A stretch of DNA of 64,000 nt, taken from positions 806,001 to 870,000 of the forward strand of contig CAVTBY010000010.1 in NCBI GenBank assembly GCA_963733085.1, written 5' to 3'. A model generated the notes under the pieces. That model worked only from the letters and a program-made list of their open reading frames with translations, made no database searches and had not been told where the DNA came from. This document shows, piece by piece, positions 9,001 to 17,485 of this stretch (its first letter is position 1; every line of letters begins with the position of its first letter). The stretch comes from Desertimonas sp963733085. Its GTDB lineage: Bacteria > Actinomycetota > Acidimicrobiia > Acidimicrobiales > Ilumatobacteraceae. A program made the position numbers and the translations under genes.

Positions 9001-9445
9001 CCTCGCCGAGCAGGTTGAGGTTGAGTTGCACGCCGGCCTTCGTCCGCCGGCGGATGTGGCGGCTCAACGCGGCATTCTCGGCAGGAATGACGAGGCCGCG
9101 AGTCTCGGCGATGATCCGCCGGCGCACGAGCGGCATCACGACTCGAGGGACGAGCGGGGCGACGCGGACTCCGGCCGCCATCAGCAGCCGGTCACCGCGC
9201 CCGAGCGAGCGCGGGATGCCGGCGCTCGCCAGCGCCGCGAACCGCTTCGCTGCGGTGCGGGGACGATCGAACCGCAGCACCTCGTCGGTGAGCCTCTGGA
9301 CGAGCTCCCGGCCGGGCGGGTCGGCGACGAGCCGTCCGAGGCGATCCTGCCGGCGGCGTTCGGACCGTGTGGTCGTGGCAACCGCAGCCCGCAACAGCTC
9401 GTCGGCGATCTCGATCGCCCGGGCGACTCGTGCGCTGTCGTCCAC
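6095..9445 (-). CDS. putA: Bifunctional proline dehydrogenase / L-glutamate gamma-semialdehyde dehydrogenase
   Basis: 1,116 residues. The N-terminal part (about residues 90-430) is the FAD-dependent proline dehydrogenase barrel (VQLNLNLLGEAILSDAEAEQ, YISVKISAI, IKVRIVKGANL, MLEGMVPAQ). The middle is an NAD-dependent aldehyde dehydrogenase with PWNFPYAIPAGG, the glutamate in LLAETSGKN and the catalytic Cys in GHAGQKCSA. The protein oxidises proline to glutamate with channelled pyrroline-5-carboxylate. There is no N-terminal ribbon-helix-helix domain, so it is not an autoregulator as in enterobacteria; about 130 C-terminal residues follow the ALDH core. GTG 9445 is supported by CATGAT 6 nt upstream (leaderless). 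The ORF is long and has no frame break. Confidence 0.95.
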   Translation of the reverse strand: MDDSARVARAIEIADELLRAAVATTTRSERRRQDRLGRLVADPPGRELVQRLTDEVLRFDRPRTAAKRFAALASAGIPRSLGRGDRLLMAAGVRVAPLVPRVVMPLVRRRIIAETRGLVIPAENAALSRHIRRRTKAGVQLNLNLLGEAILSDAEAEQRIARVIATVQRPDVDYISVKISAICALLDVYAFEHSVDRISAALRRIYDAAMAATPAVFVNLDMEEYADLALTVEAFLGVLDEPAYRQMPAGIVLQAYLPDSHDVMDRIGAWAAARVAAGGAPIKVRIVKGANLAMEQVDAEQHGWVQAPYATKADTDASYKRLLDSCLRPEWAGAIRLGVASHNLFDLAWALTLRDELPTSRRGDVDIDLDIEMLEGMVPAQSRAVQQRSGSMLLYCPIVRREEIEASLAYLARRFDENTAPENFLRAMFAMQPGSPAFAAEAERFRSAVLARHDVPTKRLRRPIDVSGSPDPSVFVNHPDTDFTDSDRRTDIVAAIAKHAVNGCPDGEYPLTTDVASIDATVGTAAGAVGRWSARSPAERGTLLRAVAEQIDAERWATLAQMAAEAAKTVREGDPEISEAIDFARYYSTTTIPPSTAPYGVVVVASPWNFPYAIPAGGVFAALMAGNTVILKPPPETRQTAWLLVNQCWRAGVPRDVLQFIACPDDEVGRRLITHDHVATVVLTGSYDTAKLFLGWKPQLRLLAETSGKNAIVVTEAADMDAAIRDVVRSAFGHAGQKCSAASLLILTAPVYDGDEFLPRLAAAVRSVRVGAAGDPATMMAPLIAAPSDPLLRGLTVLDGGEHWLVEPRERPGSRHGDDAEATMSRCWTPGVRVGVMEGSWFHQTECFGPVLGVMRADDLAHAVRLQNGTPFGLTGGVQSLDDAEIRYWLDHVEVGNAYVNRHITGAIVRRQPFGGWKRSSIGGAPKAGGPHYVHALLRSVPVAIEVAAATTSYAVAWNEQFATGHDATGLRSEANVLRHLPVAGVVVVRVGDDTPDGAEEAATTAARQCGVVAIVSDARTESEPDLAARLGSLGVVRLRALTDVGDQLAAACHRLDVAVDRSPVSADGSIELPRWLREQAISRTLHRYGSVLVRTDESSDRSLLTDESTASATSE

Positions 9446-9463
9446 CGGTTCATCATGCCTGCC

Positions 9464-10246
9464 TCAAGCGTCGCGTCGTGCCATCACGACGCCGATGACG
9501 CCGGCACAGACGGCTGCGTAGACGGCGAGCGTGGCGACGGCAGTTCCGGTGGCGATCGACCCGGGGTTGTCCGGCTGCAGCATCGAGCGCAGGAGCAGGC
9601 CGGGGAACCAGCGGTCCGCCCACGCGCGGCCCTCACCGATGACGTTCTCCAGCGGGCCGAACCAGACGAGGCAGATCGCCAGGGCGATCGGCGTCGACCG
9701 CACGAGGATGGCGACCGTCGTCCCGATCAGGGCGTACACGACGACGAACCCGAGGAGACGCACGTAGTCACCCGCAGCCTGGCTGAGGGCCTCGCCGCCG
9801 AACCAACCGGTGGTGTCGATGTCCTGGGCGGGCGCGACGATTGCGGAGGTGGCGGCGCCTACCACCAAGGCGAGCGCCATGAGGATGGCCGCCACGGTGA
9901 CGCGGGCGGCGAGCTTGCCACCCATCAGCGCCCAACGCCGCGGCTGGTGGGTGAGGGCGGCGCGCAACGTCCCCCTCGTGTACTCGTTGCCGGTGCTGCT
10001 GGCAAAGGCGGCGAGCACGAGGATCGAGCTGAAGGCGACGGAGAAGATCACCGCGGCGGTGGCTCCGCCCGACCCGATGAGTGCCTCGAGGACGAGCCCG
10101 GCGTCCGGCGATTGGAGGAACGGCTTCGCCGTCGAGATGGCCAGCGCCGTGGCAACGACCGTGAACACGACCGTGGTCAGGCCGGCGGTGATCCACAGCC
10201 GCCAGCGGTTGAGAAGGACCCATTCTGAGCGAAAGCTTGCGAGCAT
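9464..10246 (-). CDS. ABC-2 type transporter permease (module 1)
   Basis: About 260 residues with six hydrophobic helices (LWITAGLTTVVFTVVATALA, then FSVAFSSILVLAAFA, LVVGAATSAIVAP and others). The loop GNEYTRGTLRAALTHQPRR is typical of ABC-2 permeases of the NatB/DrrB kind, where the conserved EYxxGTxR motif follows the second helix. ATG 10246 is preferred over the overlapping GTG 10249 because a strong Shine-Dalgarno AAGGAGGA lies 5 nt upstream (10252-10259) inside the ATPase gene end. It pairs with the ATPase encoded immediately upstream; the substrate (drug, lipid or peptide) is unknown. Confidence 0.85.
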   Translation of the reverse strand: MLASFRSEWVLLNRWRLWITAGLTTVVFTVVATALAISTAKPFLQSPDAGLVLEALIGSGGATAAVIFSVAFSSILVLAAFASSTGNEYTRGTLRAALTHQPRRWALMGGKLAARVTVAAILMALALVVGAATSAIVAPAQDIDTTGWFGGEALSQAAGDYVRLLGFVVVYALIGTTVAILVRSTPIALAICLVWFGPLENVIGEGRAWADRWFPGLLLRSMLQPDNPGSIATGTAVATLAVYAAVCAGVIGVVMARRDA

Positions 10247-11235
10247 CACATTCCTCCTTGGATGACATTGCGGTTGACGAGTTCGAGGTAGCGAGCTTCG
10301 AGGTCGGCGCGCCTGTAGTGGAGTTCGGCGAGGACGATCCCGGCGGTGTGGGCCCGGCGGTTGATCTCGGCGGCGAGAAGTCCGGCATCGACATCGTCAC
10401 TGAGGGTGACGACGAGCTCGTCGTCATGGCGCTCGACGGAAAGGCCGGACGAGCCGGCGATGACCGCCAGGTCGTCGAGCTGGCCCGGTCCGTCGGCCCG
10501 CAGCACGATCGCGTCGCTGGTGCCGCCGAGGGACTCCGGCGTGCCGAGGTGGACGAGTCCGCCGTGGTCGAGCACGATCAACCAGTCGCAGACCTGCTCG
10601 AGCTCGCCGAGCAGGTGCGACGACACGATCACCGTGCGGCCGCCGTCGGAGATCTTCCGAATCAGCGTGCGCACGTCCTGCATGCCCACGGGGTCGAGGC
10701 CGTTGGTCGGCTCGTCGAGGATGACGAGGTCGGGATCGCCGATCAGGGCGGCGGCAATGCCGAGGCGCTGCTTCATCCCGAACGAATACGACCCGACGCG
10801 GTCGTCGCCGCGCCCGGTCAGCCCGACGAGGTCGATGAGGTCGATGAGGTCGTCGAGTCCAACTGTCGGGTGGCCGCCGAGGACGGCGAGGGCGCGGAGG
10901 TTGTCCATGCCCGACACGCCGGGATGGAAGGCCGGAGCCTCGATCAGCGCACCGACGCGCGGGAGGTACTCGGTGCGCTTGCTCACCGGGCTGCCGAGCA
11001 CCGTGGCCGACCCGCCCGAGGGTCGGACGAGGCCGAGGAGCATCGCCATGATCGTCGTCTTGCCGGCGCCGTTGGGGCCGATCAGGCCGGCGACGGCGCC
11101 GACCGGCACGGAGAACGACACCTCGTCGACGGCGACGCGGCTGCCGAATCGCTTGCTCAGCCTGTCGACGACGACGGCGTCATCGGTGGCAGTGCCCGGC
11201 GGGGGTTCAGTCCGAAGGAGCGTGGTGGTGGTCAT
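10246..11235 (-). CDS. ABC transporter ATP-binding protein (module 1)
   Basis: 329 residues. Walker A is GPNGAGKTT, the signature region is SFGMKQRLGIAAAL, and Walker B is LVILDEPTNGLDP. The C-terminal 90 residues form an extension like those of DrrA/BcrA-type drug and lantibiotic ABC-2 exporters. It overlaps the permease gene. The upstream two-component pair is on the same strand but 323 bp away, so transcription may be separate and controlled by that pair. The cytoplasmic subunit powers the neighbouring permease. Confidence 0.9.
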   Translation of the reverse strand: MTTTTLLRTEPPPGTATDDAVVVDRLSKRFGSRVAVDEVSFSVPVGAVAGLIGPNGAGKTTIMAMLLGLVRPSGGSATVLGSPVSKRTEYLPRVGALIEAPAFHPGVSGMDNLRALAVLGGHPTVGLDDLIDLIDLVGLTGRGDDRVGSYSFGMKQRLGIAAALIGDPDLVILDEPTNGLDPVGMQDVRTLIRKISDGGRTVIVSSHLLGELEQVCDWLIVLDHGGLVHLGTPESLGGTSDAIVLRADGPGQLDDLAVIAGSSGLSVERHDDELVVTLSDDVDAGLLAAEINRRAHTAGIVLAELHYRRADLEARYLELVNRNVIQGGM

Positions 11236-11558
11236 GTCTCCAGGGTGAACCGACGCGGGTGTCGCGTCGTCGCCCGACCGTGGAGATCGCGTCTACGTCA
11301 GGTGTTGAGATGTCGTCAGACCTGCTCCGCAGGTTCGTGTGGGTCGGGCGCGCGCTGCGTCACGGTGGATAGGCAGCCACGACTGTTTGGTGCCAGGGGG
11401 ACCGAATCGTCCCCTACACACCCATCGGTTGCCGGTGACCGTCCCCCCACGCTGCGTCGCAATGCACGATGGCGCTCGGCGCCGCTTTCCAGAGCATGCA
11501 GTCGTGTCACCGTGGGCGTGGAGGTGCGACCCTTGACGACACCGAGGGACCGAGCGAG
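11236..11558. other. 323 bp intergenic region between the transporter and its two-component genes
   Basis: No convincing gene is seen here. The region should hold the transporter promoter on the minus strand. It contains CGGTGACCGTC-like short inverted repeats near 11430-11450 and is slightly less GC-rich than the flanks. A 64-codon ORF on the minus strand lacks start signals and resembles nothing known. Confidence 0.4.
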
Positions 11559-12245
11559 TCAGGCCGTCGACTCGGGGCGGGAGATCGACGCCAACCCCGC
11601 GCGGTACGCGAACACGACGAGCTGGGCGCGGTCACGGGCGTTGAGCTTGGTCATCGCCCTGCTCACGTGCGTGCGCACGGTTGCGTTGCTGACGACCCAC
11701 CGCTCGGCGATCTCGTCGTTCGACAAGCCGTCTGCCACCAGGGTGACGGCTTCGCGCTCGCGCGCCGTCAGCAGCTCGACGACGCGGGAGTCAGGATCGG
11801 CAGGCGATGTGGTCGCGGGACGATCGGCGAACGTCGCGATCAGGCGTCGTGTCACACCGGGTGAGAGCAGGGCGTCACCTGCCGCGACCACGCGCACGGC
11901 GCGGATCAACTCGGCCGGCTCGGTGTGCTTGACGAGGAATCCGGACGCGCCGGCCCGCAACGCCTCGTAGACGTACTCGTCGAGCTCGAACGTCGTGAGC
12001 ACGAGCACCTTGACGGCCCCGAGGTCCGGATGTTCGGTGATCTGGCGGGTGGCGGCGAGCCCGTCGACGTCGGGCATGCGGATGTCCATCAACACGACGT
12101 CCGGGCGTCGCTCGAGGGCGAGGGCGAAGGCCTCGGCGCCGGTGCCTGCCTCACCGACCACCTCGATGTCGGCCTCGGCGTCGAGCAGGGCCTTGAAGCC
12201 AGTACGCACCAGCGTCTGGTCGTCAGCCACGAGAACGTGAATCAT
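11559..12245 (-). CDS. NarL/LuxR-type response regulator (module 1)
   Basis: 228 residues. The receiver domain has the acidic pocket VADDQ, the phosphoacceptor Asp in VLMDIRMPDVDG, and TTF and K at the expected later positions. The C-terminal LuxR helix-turn-helix reads LTAREREAVTLVADGLSNDE. ATG 12245 overlaps the kinase stop codon in ATGA and has GGAG 6 nt upstream, which is better supported than the track-style start 12 nt earlier. It is the cognate partner of the adjacent kinase and probably regulates the ABC genes downstream. Confidence 0.9.
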   Translation of the reverse strand: MIHVLVADDQTLVRTGFKALLDAEADIEVVGEAGTGAEAFALALERRPDVVLMDIRMPDVDGLAATRQITEHPDLGAVKVLVLTTFELDEYVYEALRAGASGFLVKHTEPAELIRAVRVVAAGDALLSPGVTRRLIATFADRPATTSPADPDSRVVELLTAREREAVTLVADGLSNDEIAERWVVSNATVRTHVSRAMTKLNARDRAQLVVFAYRAGLASISRPESTA

Positions 12246-13399
12246 CGGGCGCTCCAATGAGCAGTGACCTCGAAGCCGCCCTCCGGTCGAGCGCGGGCCT
12301 CCAGCATCCCGCCCGTCGACTCGACGCGTTCGCGCATGCCGAGCAGGCCGAAGCCGCGACTCGTCGGTTCGGTGTGTCGCGCCGTTTGTGGCGGGTGCCT
12401 GCCGCCGTCGTCACTGATGTGGACAGACAAGGCACCGCTGTCGCCGACGTCGATGGCGACCTCCGTGCGCGCCCCCGGCCCGGCGTGCCGGCGGGCGTTG
12501 GTGAGGCCCTCCTGTACGACCCGGAACGCCGCCACGCTCACGGATGACGCGACGCCGGAGATGTCGCCGTGCACGGTGGCCGTGACCGGCAGGCCGTCGC
12601 CGTTGGCCCGCTCGAGCAACTCGCCGACGTCGGCCAGCGTCGGGAGGGGCGACAAGGGCACTGGGCCATCCGGTTCACGCATCGCCGACAGGATCAACGT
12701 CAACTCGTCGAGGGCATCGCTGCTGGCGGCGCGGATCGCCTCCAGCGCCGCTTTCGCCTGCGCCGGGTCACTGTCGAGAAGGTGGGCTGCCACGCCCGAC
12801 TGCACGTTGATCGTCGACATCGCGTGGGCCACGGAGTCGTGCAAGTCGCGGGCGATGCGCAGGCGTTCGTCGGCTAGGGCCCGCTCGGCTTCGTGGGCGA
12901 CGCGCTGACGTTGCGCTGCGGCCCGTTCCTCGCGCGCGGCGAGCGCCTGACCGGCGAGCACTGCCGCCGAAGCCCAGCCAACGAGAATCAACAACTCGCC
13001 GAGGACGGCGTTGTCCGCGGCGAACCGAACCAAGATCGTGACCACCACGTAGCTCGCCGCGCCGATCCAACCGACCCGCCGGGGAGCGGTGTAGCCGAGG
13101 GCGAGCAGCGCCAACGGTCCGGGCAGCAGGGCCGGCCCGCCGGCATAGTCGCGGGCGCTGTAGATGGCGGTCGTGATCAGCACGACGCCGACGACCGCAA
13201 CAGCCGACCGCCGCCAGAACACGAGCGACGCGGCGCCGACGATGCCGCAGACATATGCCAGTGCATCCATCGGGCGATCGCCGGGATCAACTGGGATGTG
13301 GATCGTGCCGAGGATGACGACAGCGATAACCGGCACGACGAGCGCGAGGTCCACCAATCGCGGAACGCGGCGGCTCGCGGCCCGGACGTCCTCGGTCAT
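12242..13399 (-). CDS. Sensor histidine kinase, HisKA_3 type (module 1)
   Basis: 385 residues. About five membrane helices fill residues 15-150 with little extracellular sequence, which suggests sensing within the membrane. The dimerisation/phosphoacceptor box is RLRIARDLHDSVAHAMSTIN, and the HATPase domain has VVQEGLTNARRHA and RGFGLLGMRERVE. This is the DesK/LiaS/NreB class that pairs with NarL-type regulators. ATG 13399 has TACCAT 8 nt upstream, consistent with a short or absent leader. It is the first gene of the kinase-regulator unit. Confidence 0.9.
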   Translation of the reverse strand: MTEDVRAASRRVPRLVDLALVVPVIAVVILGTIHIPVDPGDRPMDALAYVCGIVGAASLVFWRRSAVAVVGVVLITTAIYSARDYAGGPALLPGPLALLALGYTAPRRVGWIGAASYVVVTILVRFAADNAVLGELLILVGWASAAVLAGQALAAREERAAAQRQRVAHEAERALADERLRIARDLHDSVAHAMSTINVQSGVAAHLLDSDPAQAKAALEAIRAASSDALDELTLILSAMREPDGPVPLSPLPTLADVGELLERANGDGLPVTATVHGDISGVASSVSVAAFRVVQEGLTNARRHAGPGARTEVAIDVGDSGALSVHISDDGGRHPPQTARHTEPTSRGFGLLGMRERVESTGGMLEARARPEGGFEVTAHWSAR

Positions 13400-13452
13400 C
13401 GAGGTCGATGGTACGAAGCGGAACGCGCCGTGTCGTCAGTCCAGCGTTGAGA

Positions 13453-14121
13453 TCATCGCCAACTCGTGGCGACCGTCGCGAGCACCTCGATGAGGGCCCG
13501 CGTCGGCTGCGAGAAGCCGTCGTCCCCGGGCGGCGGGCTGAGCGGGCTGAGGCCACGCACCCGAGGTGGCAGCTCGAGCTGAACCCCCTGAGCCGGCGGG
13601 AGGTTCACGGGGTTGCGGGCACTGATTCCGCGCAGTTCGACCGGGATGCGGTCAAGCTCGGTGATCACCTCGTAGTCGGGGAGCCGCGCCGCCGCCTCGT
13701 CGGCAACGGCTGTCGCCAGTCGGCGGTTGCGGCCACCCGCGAGGATCGACATCCAGCTGCCCTCGCGGCCGTAGCCGTGGATCGACACGACGACGTCCAC
13801 GTGCTCGACAAAGGCGGCGAGCGTCGGCGATTCGGCGACGCGGTAACGCAACGACGACAGGTGGTGGTCGACGTCGACCGGATGGACCACTGCGTAGTAC
13901 GAGGCACCGGCCAGTTCGGCGGCGCCCGCGGCGATGACGTCTGTCATCTGTTCGAGTCCCCCGCCGTGGATCGCCATCATCCCGAACGACGAACGCAACT
14001 CGCACTGCTCGACGACGTCGGGGTGAGCGAGCAGCTCGGTCAGGGTCGTCGGTGGCACGCACCTCATCGTGTCATCGACCAGCGCAGCTCGGACGGATCG
14101 TAGGATCAACCGCGTGGTCAC
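13453..14121 (-). CDS. Poly-gamma-glutamate hydrolase-like protein (DUF867/PghP type)
   Basis: 222 residues. The motifs SSFGMMAIHGGGLEQMTDVI, VVSIHGYGREGSWMSILAGG and IPVELRGISARNPVNLP match the PghP zinc hydrolase family, first known from phages of Bacillus subtilis (natto), which cuts poly-gamma-glutamate. The His and Glu of the HGG and GxE-like segments are candidates for zinc binding. There is no signal peptide. The GTG at 14121 and the ATG at 14067 are both possible starts; a TACGAT lies between them. It is divergent from the acyltransferase gene. The substrate in this organism is unknown. Confidence 0.75.
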   Translation of the reverse strand: MTTRLILRSVRAALVDDTMRCVPPTTLTELLAHPDVVEQCELRSSFGMMAIHGGGLEQMTDVIAAGAAELAGASYYAVVHPVDVDHHLSSLRYRVAESPTLAAFVEHVDVVVSIHGYGREGSWMSILAGGRNRRLATAVADEAAARLPDYEVITELDRIPVELRGISARNPVNLPPAQGVQLELPPRVRGLSPLSPPPGDDGFSQPTRALIEVLATVATSWR

Positions 14122-14139
14122 CAGCCACCACGTCCGTCA

Positions 14140-14913
14140 ATGAGCAACGGGTGGCGGCACCCGGGCCGCACCGGTGCGCTGCTGTACGCCGCCGCGGCCG
14201 CAGTCGTCGGTGTTGTCGTGACGACGGTGAGCCGGGTCTCCGTCGAACGCCAACGCAGCCGGCGACGCGCGGCGCAGCGCCTACCGGCCGGACCGATCAT
14301 CGTGATCGCCAACCACACGAGCTATGCCGACGGCGTCCTGCTCGCCCTCGCTTGCCGGCGCCTCGGCAGGTCATTGCGCTTTCTGGCGACGTCGGGTGTG
14401 TTCCGCGTGCCGATCCTCGGCCGCGCGTTCAGGCGCCTCGGATTCATTCCCGTCGCCCGCAGCGGCCCCGGCGCCGCCGCCGCCCTCGATGCCGCGGCCG
14501 AGGCCCTTGCCGCCGGGGAAGCAGTTGGTGTGTTCCCCGAAGGACGAATCACGCGCGATCCGAACCGTTGGCCCGAGCGCGCCAAGACCGGCGCGGTGCG
14601 TCTCGCGTTGCGGTCCGGTGCCCCGATCGTCCCGGTAGCGATGGTCGGTGCTCACGAGGTCGTCAGCCGGAAGCGGATCGTGTTTCGGCTGGTCAAGAAC
14701 CTCCTGTTGCGACCACGCGTCGACGTCCTGGTCGGTGATCCGATCCACGTGCGTGCCCTTGTCGGCGGCATCGACGACCCATCACCCGAGGCCGTGCGCC
14801 GGGCCGCCGACCTCGTGATGGGCGAGCTGATCGGACTCGTCGCCGAGCTGCGCCAGCTCGATCCCGAGCACGCCGTCGGCGTGCCGCGGGTGGAGGGCAC
14901 CACGGCCGAGTAG
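14140..14913 (+). CDS. 1-acylglycerol-3-phosphate acyltransferase family protein (PlsC type)
   Basis: 257 residues. One N-terminal membrane helix (GALLYAAAAAVVGVVVTTVS) is followed by the PlsC/LPLAT domain, with the catalytic HX4D box in NHTSYAD, the glycerol-3-phosphate binding region FIPVARSGPGAA and FPEGRITRDPNRW, and the block PIVPVAMVGAHEV. It probably transfers an acyl chain to lysophosphatidate or a related lipid at the inner membrane. It is immediately upstream of the repair genes but ends 25 bp before ligD, which has its own promoter signal. Confidence 0.85.
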   Translation: MSNGWRHPGRTGALLYAAAAAVVGVVVTTVSRVSVERQRSRRRAAQRLPAGPIIVIANHTSYADGVLLALACRRLGRSLRFLATSGVFRVPILGRAFRRLGFIPVARSGPGAAAALDAAAEALAAGEAVGVFPEGRITRDPNRWPERAKTGAVRLALRSGAPIVPVAMVGAHEVVSRKRIVFRLVKNLLLRPRVDVLVGDPIHVRALVGGIDDPSPEAVRRAADLVMGELIGLVAELRQLDPEHAVGVPRVEGTTAE

Positions 14914-14926
14914 CGGCGCGCGTGGG

Positions 14927-14932
14927 TACTCT
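14927..14932 (+). promoter_or_regulatory. -10 box for leaderless ligD
   Basis: TACTCT ends 6 nt before GTG 14939. The identical hexamer stands before ku (16546-16551), which hints at shared promoter recognition of the two repair genes. Confidence 0.6.
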
Positions 14933-14938
14933 CGCATC

Positions 14939-16500
14939 GTGCCCGCTCGCGAGCGCAGGCTCTCCAAGTACGACTCGATGCGCGACTTCACGAAGTCGCC
15001 CGAACCGCCGGGCAAGGTGGCAGGGAGCGCAGACGGCCGCAACCGCTTCCTCGTCCAGCGCCACCGCGCCCGGCGGTTGCACTACGACCTTCGCTTCGAG
15101 GTGGACGGCGTGTTGGTGAGTTGGGCGGTCCCCAAGGGGCCGAGCCTCGATCCGGCGCGCAAGTCGCTCGCCGTCAAGGTCGAGGATCATCCCTACGCCT
15201 ACGGCTGGTTCGAAGGGATCATCCCGAGCGGCTACGGCATGGGCGATGTCGTGCTGTGGGACGACGGATGGTGGGAACCGGACCCGGAGTATCCCGACGA
15301 GCCGCCGGCGGCGAAGGCGATCGAGGGGGGTGAGTTCAAGTTCGTGCTCATCGGGCGAAAGTTGCGCGGTCGCTTCCTCCTCGTGCGCACGGGCAAGCAG
15401 GGCGCAGACGACGACCAGTGGCTGCTGATGCACAAGAAGGACGACGCGGCGGTGCCGGGGTGGGATCCCGAGGACTTTCCCCGTTCCGTGCTCAGCGTCC
15501 GCACCAATGAGGACATCGCCAAAGGACAGCCGGGTCGGTGGCCGGCTGCGACGGACGGCGAGCTCGCCGCCCTGCGCAAGTTGCCGGCGGCGAAGGCCGA
15601 CTGGACCGTCGGCGGCATCACCCAGCAGATCACCAACCTCGACAAGGTGCTGATGCCGGGTCGCGGGACGGCGAAGCCGATCACGAAGCGGGAGATCATC
15701 GCCTACTACGCAACCGTGGCGCCGTGGATGACGACGGCGTTGGCTGGCCACCCGATCAACCTCAACCGCTTCCCCGACGGCATCGACAGCGCCAAGGGCG
15801 GCTTCTACCACAAGGCGGTTCCGGCCCACGCTCCGCTGTGGGTCCGCCGCTGGCCCAATCCGCGGGCGAGCACCGGCGAGACCCGCGAGTACCTGCTCAT
15901 CGACGGCGCTCCGGCGCTGGTGTGGGCGGCCAACTTCGCCGGCTTCGAGATCCACCCGTGGACGTCGACGGCGGCGTCGCCCAGACGAGCCCTCGTACGC
16001 CCTCGTCGACATCGACCCCGGGACGGAGACGACGTGGGACGACACGCTGACGATCGCCAGGCTGTACCGCGTCGCCCTCGACAAGCTCGACCTCGTCGCC
16101 CGGCCGAAGGTCACCGGGCAAGCGCGGCATCCAGATCTACATCCCGGTCAAGGCCGGGTACTCGTTCAGGGAGACGTCGGACTTCGTCGAGGCGCTGTCA
16201 CGGACCGTCGGTGGCGTGGTGCGCGAGATGGTCAGCTGGAAATGGCAGAAGAACGCCCGCGGCGGCAAGGCCCGCCTCGACTACACGCAGAACCAGGTGA
16301 ACAAGACGCTCGTCGCCGCCTACAGCATCCGCCCGGCGCCCGGCGCGCCGGTGTCCGTGCCGCTGGAATGGGACGAGCTCGACGATCCGAAGCTACGTTC
16401 CGACCGCTGGACCATCCGTGACGTGCGCAAACGCCTGGAAACAGTCGGCGACCCGTTCGATGCCCTGATCGGCCAGGAGCAGACGTTGCCGGAGCTGTGA
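14939..16500 (+). CDS. ligD: LigD-type NHEJ protein: 3'-phosphoesterase plus primase-polymerase, two frameshifts
   Basis: About 520 residues if two frame breaks are bridged. The N-terminal phosphoesterase domain (about residues 35-150) has HYDLRFEVDGVLVSWAVPKG and VEDHPYAYGWFEG. The polymerase domain (about 225-510) has ITNLDKVLMPGRGTAKPITK, LNRFPDGID, the metal-binding ALVDIDPG, and RLDYTQNQVNKT. There is no ligase domain; that activity is encoded at 17579-18499. The domain order PE-Pol without ligase is unusual next to mycobacterial Pol-PE-Lig. The frame shifts near 15985 and near 16118 (an extra C after ACCGGG restores VTGKRGIQIYIPVK). Either sequencing errors or a recently inactivated gene would explain this. 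Confidence 0.85.
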
Positions 16501-16545
16501 CAACGAATACTGACCCGGATACTGTGGCCGGCGACCGAACACGAG

Positions 16546-16551
16546 TACTCT
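16546..16551 (+). promoter_or_regulatory. -10 box for leaderless ku
   Basis: TACTCT is followed by a 7 nt spacer and then ATG 16559. It is the same hexamer as before ligD. Confidence 0.6.
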
Positions 16552-16558
16552 TGTCGGC

Positions 16559-17480
16559 ATGCCTCGTCCAGTGTGGACGGGCGCGATCTCGTTCGGCATG
16601 GTCGCCATCCCGATCAGGCTCGTGCCCGCCGTTCGCAAGAAGAGCATCTCGTTCAACCAACTCGACGACCGCAACATGTCGCGGATCCGCTACCGCAAGG
16701 TCAACGAGGAGAGTGGTGAGGAGGTGCCGTCCGAGCACATCGTCAAGGGCTACGACATCGGCGGCAGCTACGTGCTCGTCACCGATGACGACCTGGCGCC
16801 GCTGCAGCCGGTCAAGTCGAAGGAGATCGACCTCGAGACGTTCGTGCCCGAGTCCGACGTCAACCCGTTGATGTTCGATTCGTCCTACCTCGTGCTGCCG
16901 GACAAGAACGCCAAGCCCTACGCCCTGCTCGCCGACGCCATGGCCGGGTCCGGCCGCGTCGGCATCGGACGCTTCGTGATGCGCCAGAAGGAGTACCTCG
17001 CGGCGATCCGCTCCGACGGCACCCACCTCACGTTGTCGACGCTCGTGTTCCCTGACGAGCTGGTCGAGCCGGCATCGGTCGAGGAATACGCCGAGCTGGA
17101 GGACGTGGAGATCTCCGACAAGGAGCTGAAGATGGCCCAGGGCCTCGTCGAGGCGCTGAGCGACGACTTCCAGCCAGAGCAGTACACCGACGAGTACCGC
17201 ACCGGGGTCGAGCGGATCATCGAGGAGAAGGCCGCCGGGCGCACCCCGGTGTTCGAGGCCGAGGCGGCGCCGCGGGCCGCCGTCATCGACCTCGCCGCCG
17301 CCCTCGAGGCCAGCCTCGCCGAGGCTCGGGCGGCCAAGCAGCGCCATCCGTCGACCAGCGCCCCGGCGAAGAAGTCGACACGGTCGAAGAAGGCCGCCGC
17401 CGCCTCCGCGGCCGAGCAGACGCGACGACGCCGAGGAAGCCCCCAAGGCCCGCAAGACCCGCGCCCGCAAGTCCGCCTGA
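16559..17480 (+). CDS. ku: Non-homologous end joining protein Ku
   Basis: About 307 residues. It starts MPRPVWTGAISFGMVAIPIR, the invariant bacterial Ku N-terminus, and continues with the beta-barrel core (IVKGYDIGGSYVLVTDDDL, VMRQKEYLAAIRSDG). The homodimer encircles DNA ends and recruits LigD. The C-terminal 60 residues are Lys/Ala-rich (APAKKSTRSKKAAAA), as in Ku proteins with a basic DNA-binding tail. The frame shifts near 17425: in the neighbouring frame the tail ends KARKTRARKSA at the stop 17478-17480, which is the expected type of ending, whereas the unshifted frame runs on for another 170 unrelated codons. Because the shift is only in the tail, the DNA-binding core could still be made. 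Confidence 0.9.
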
Positions 17481-17485
17481 TTCTC

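Noticed and set aside
11316..11510. Small ORF of 64 codons in the module 1 gap
   Set aside because: No ribosome site, no -10 spacing and no family resemblance.
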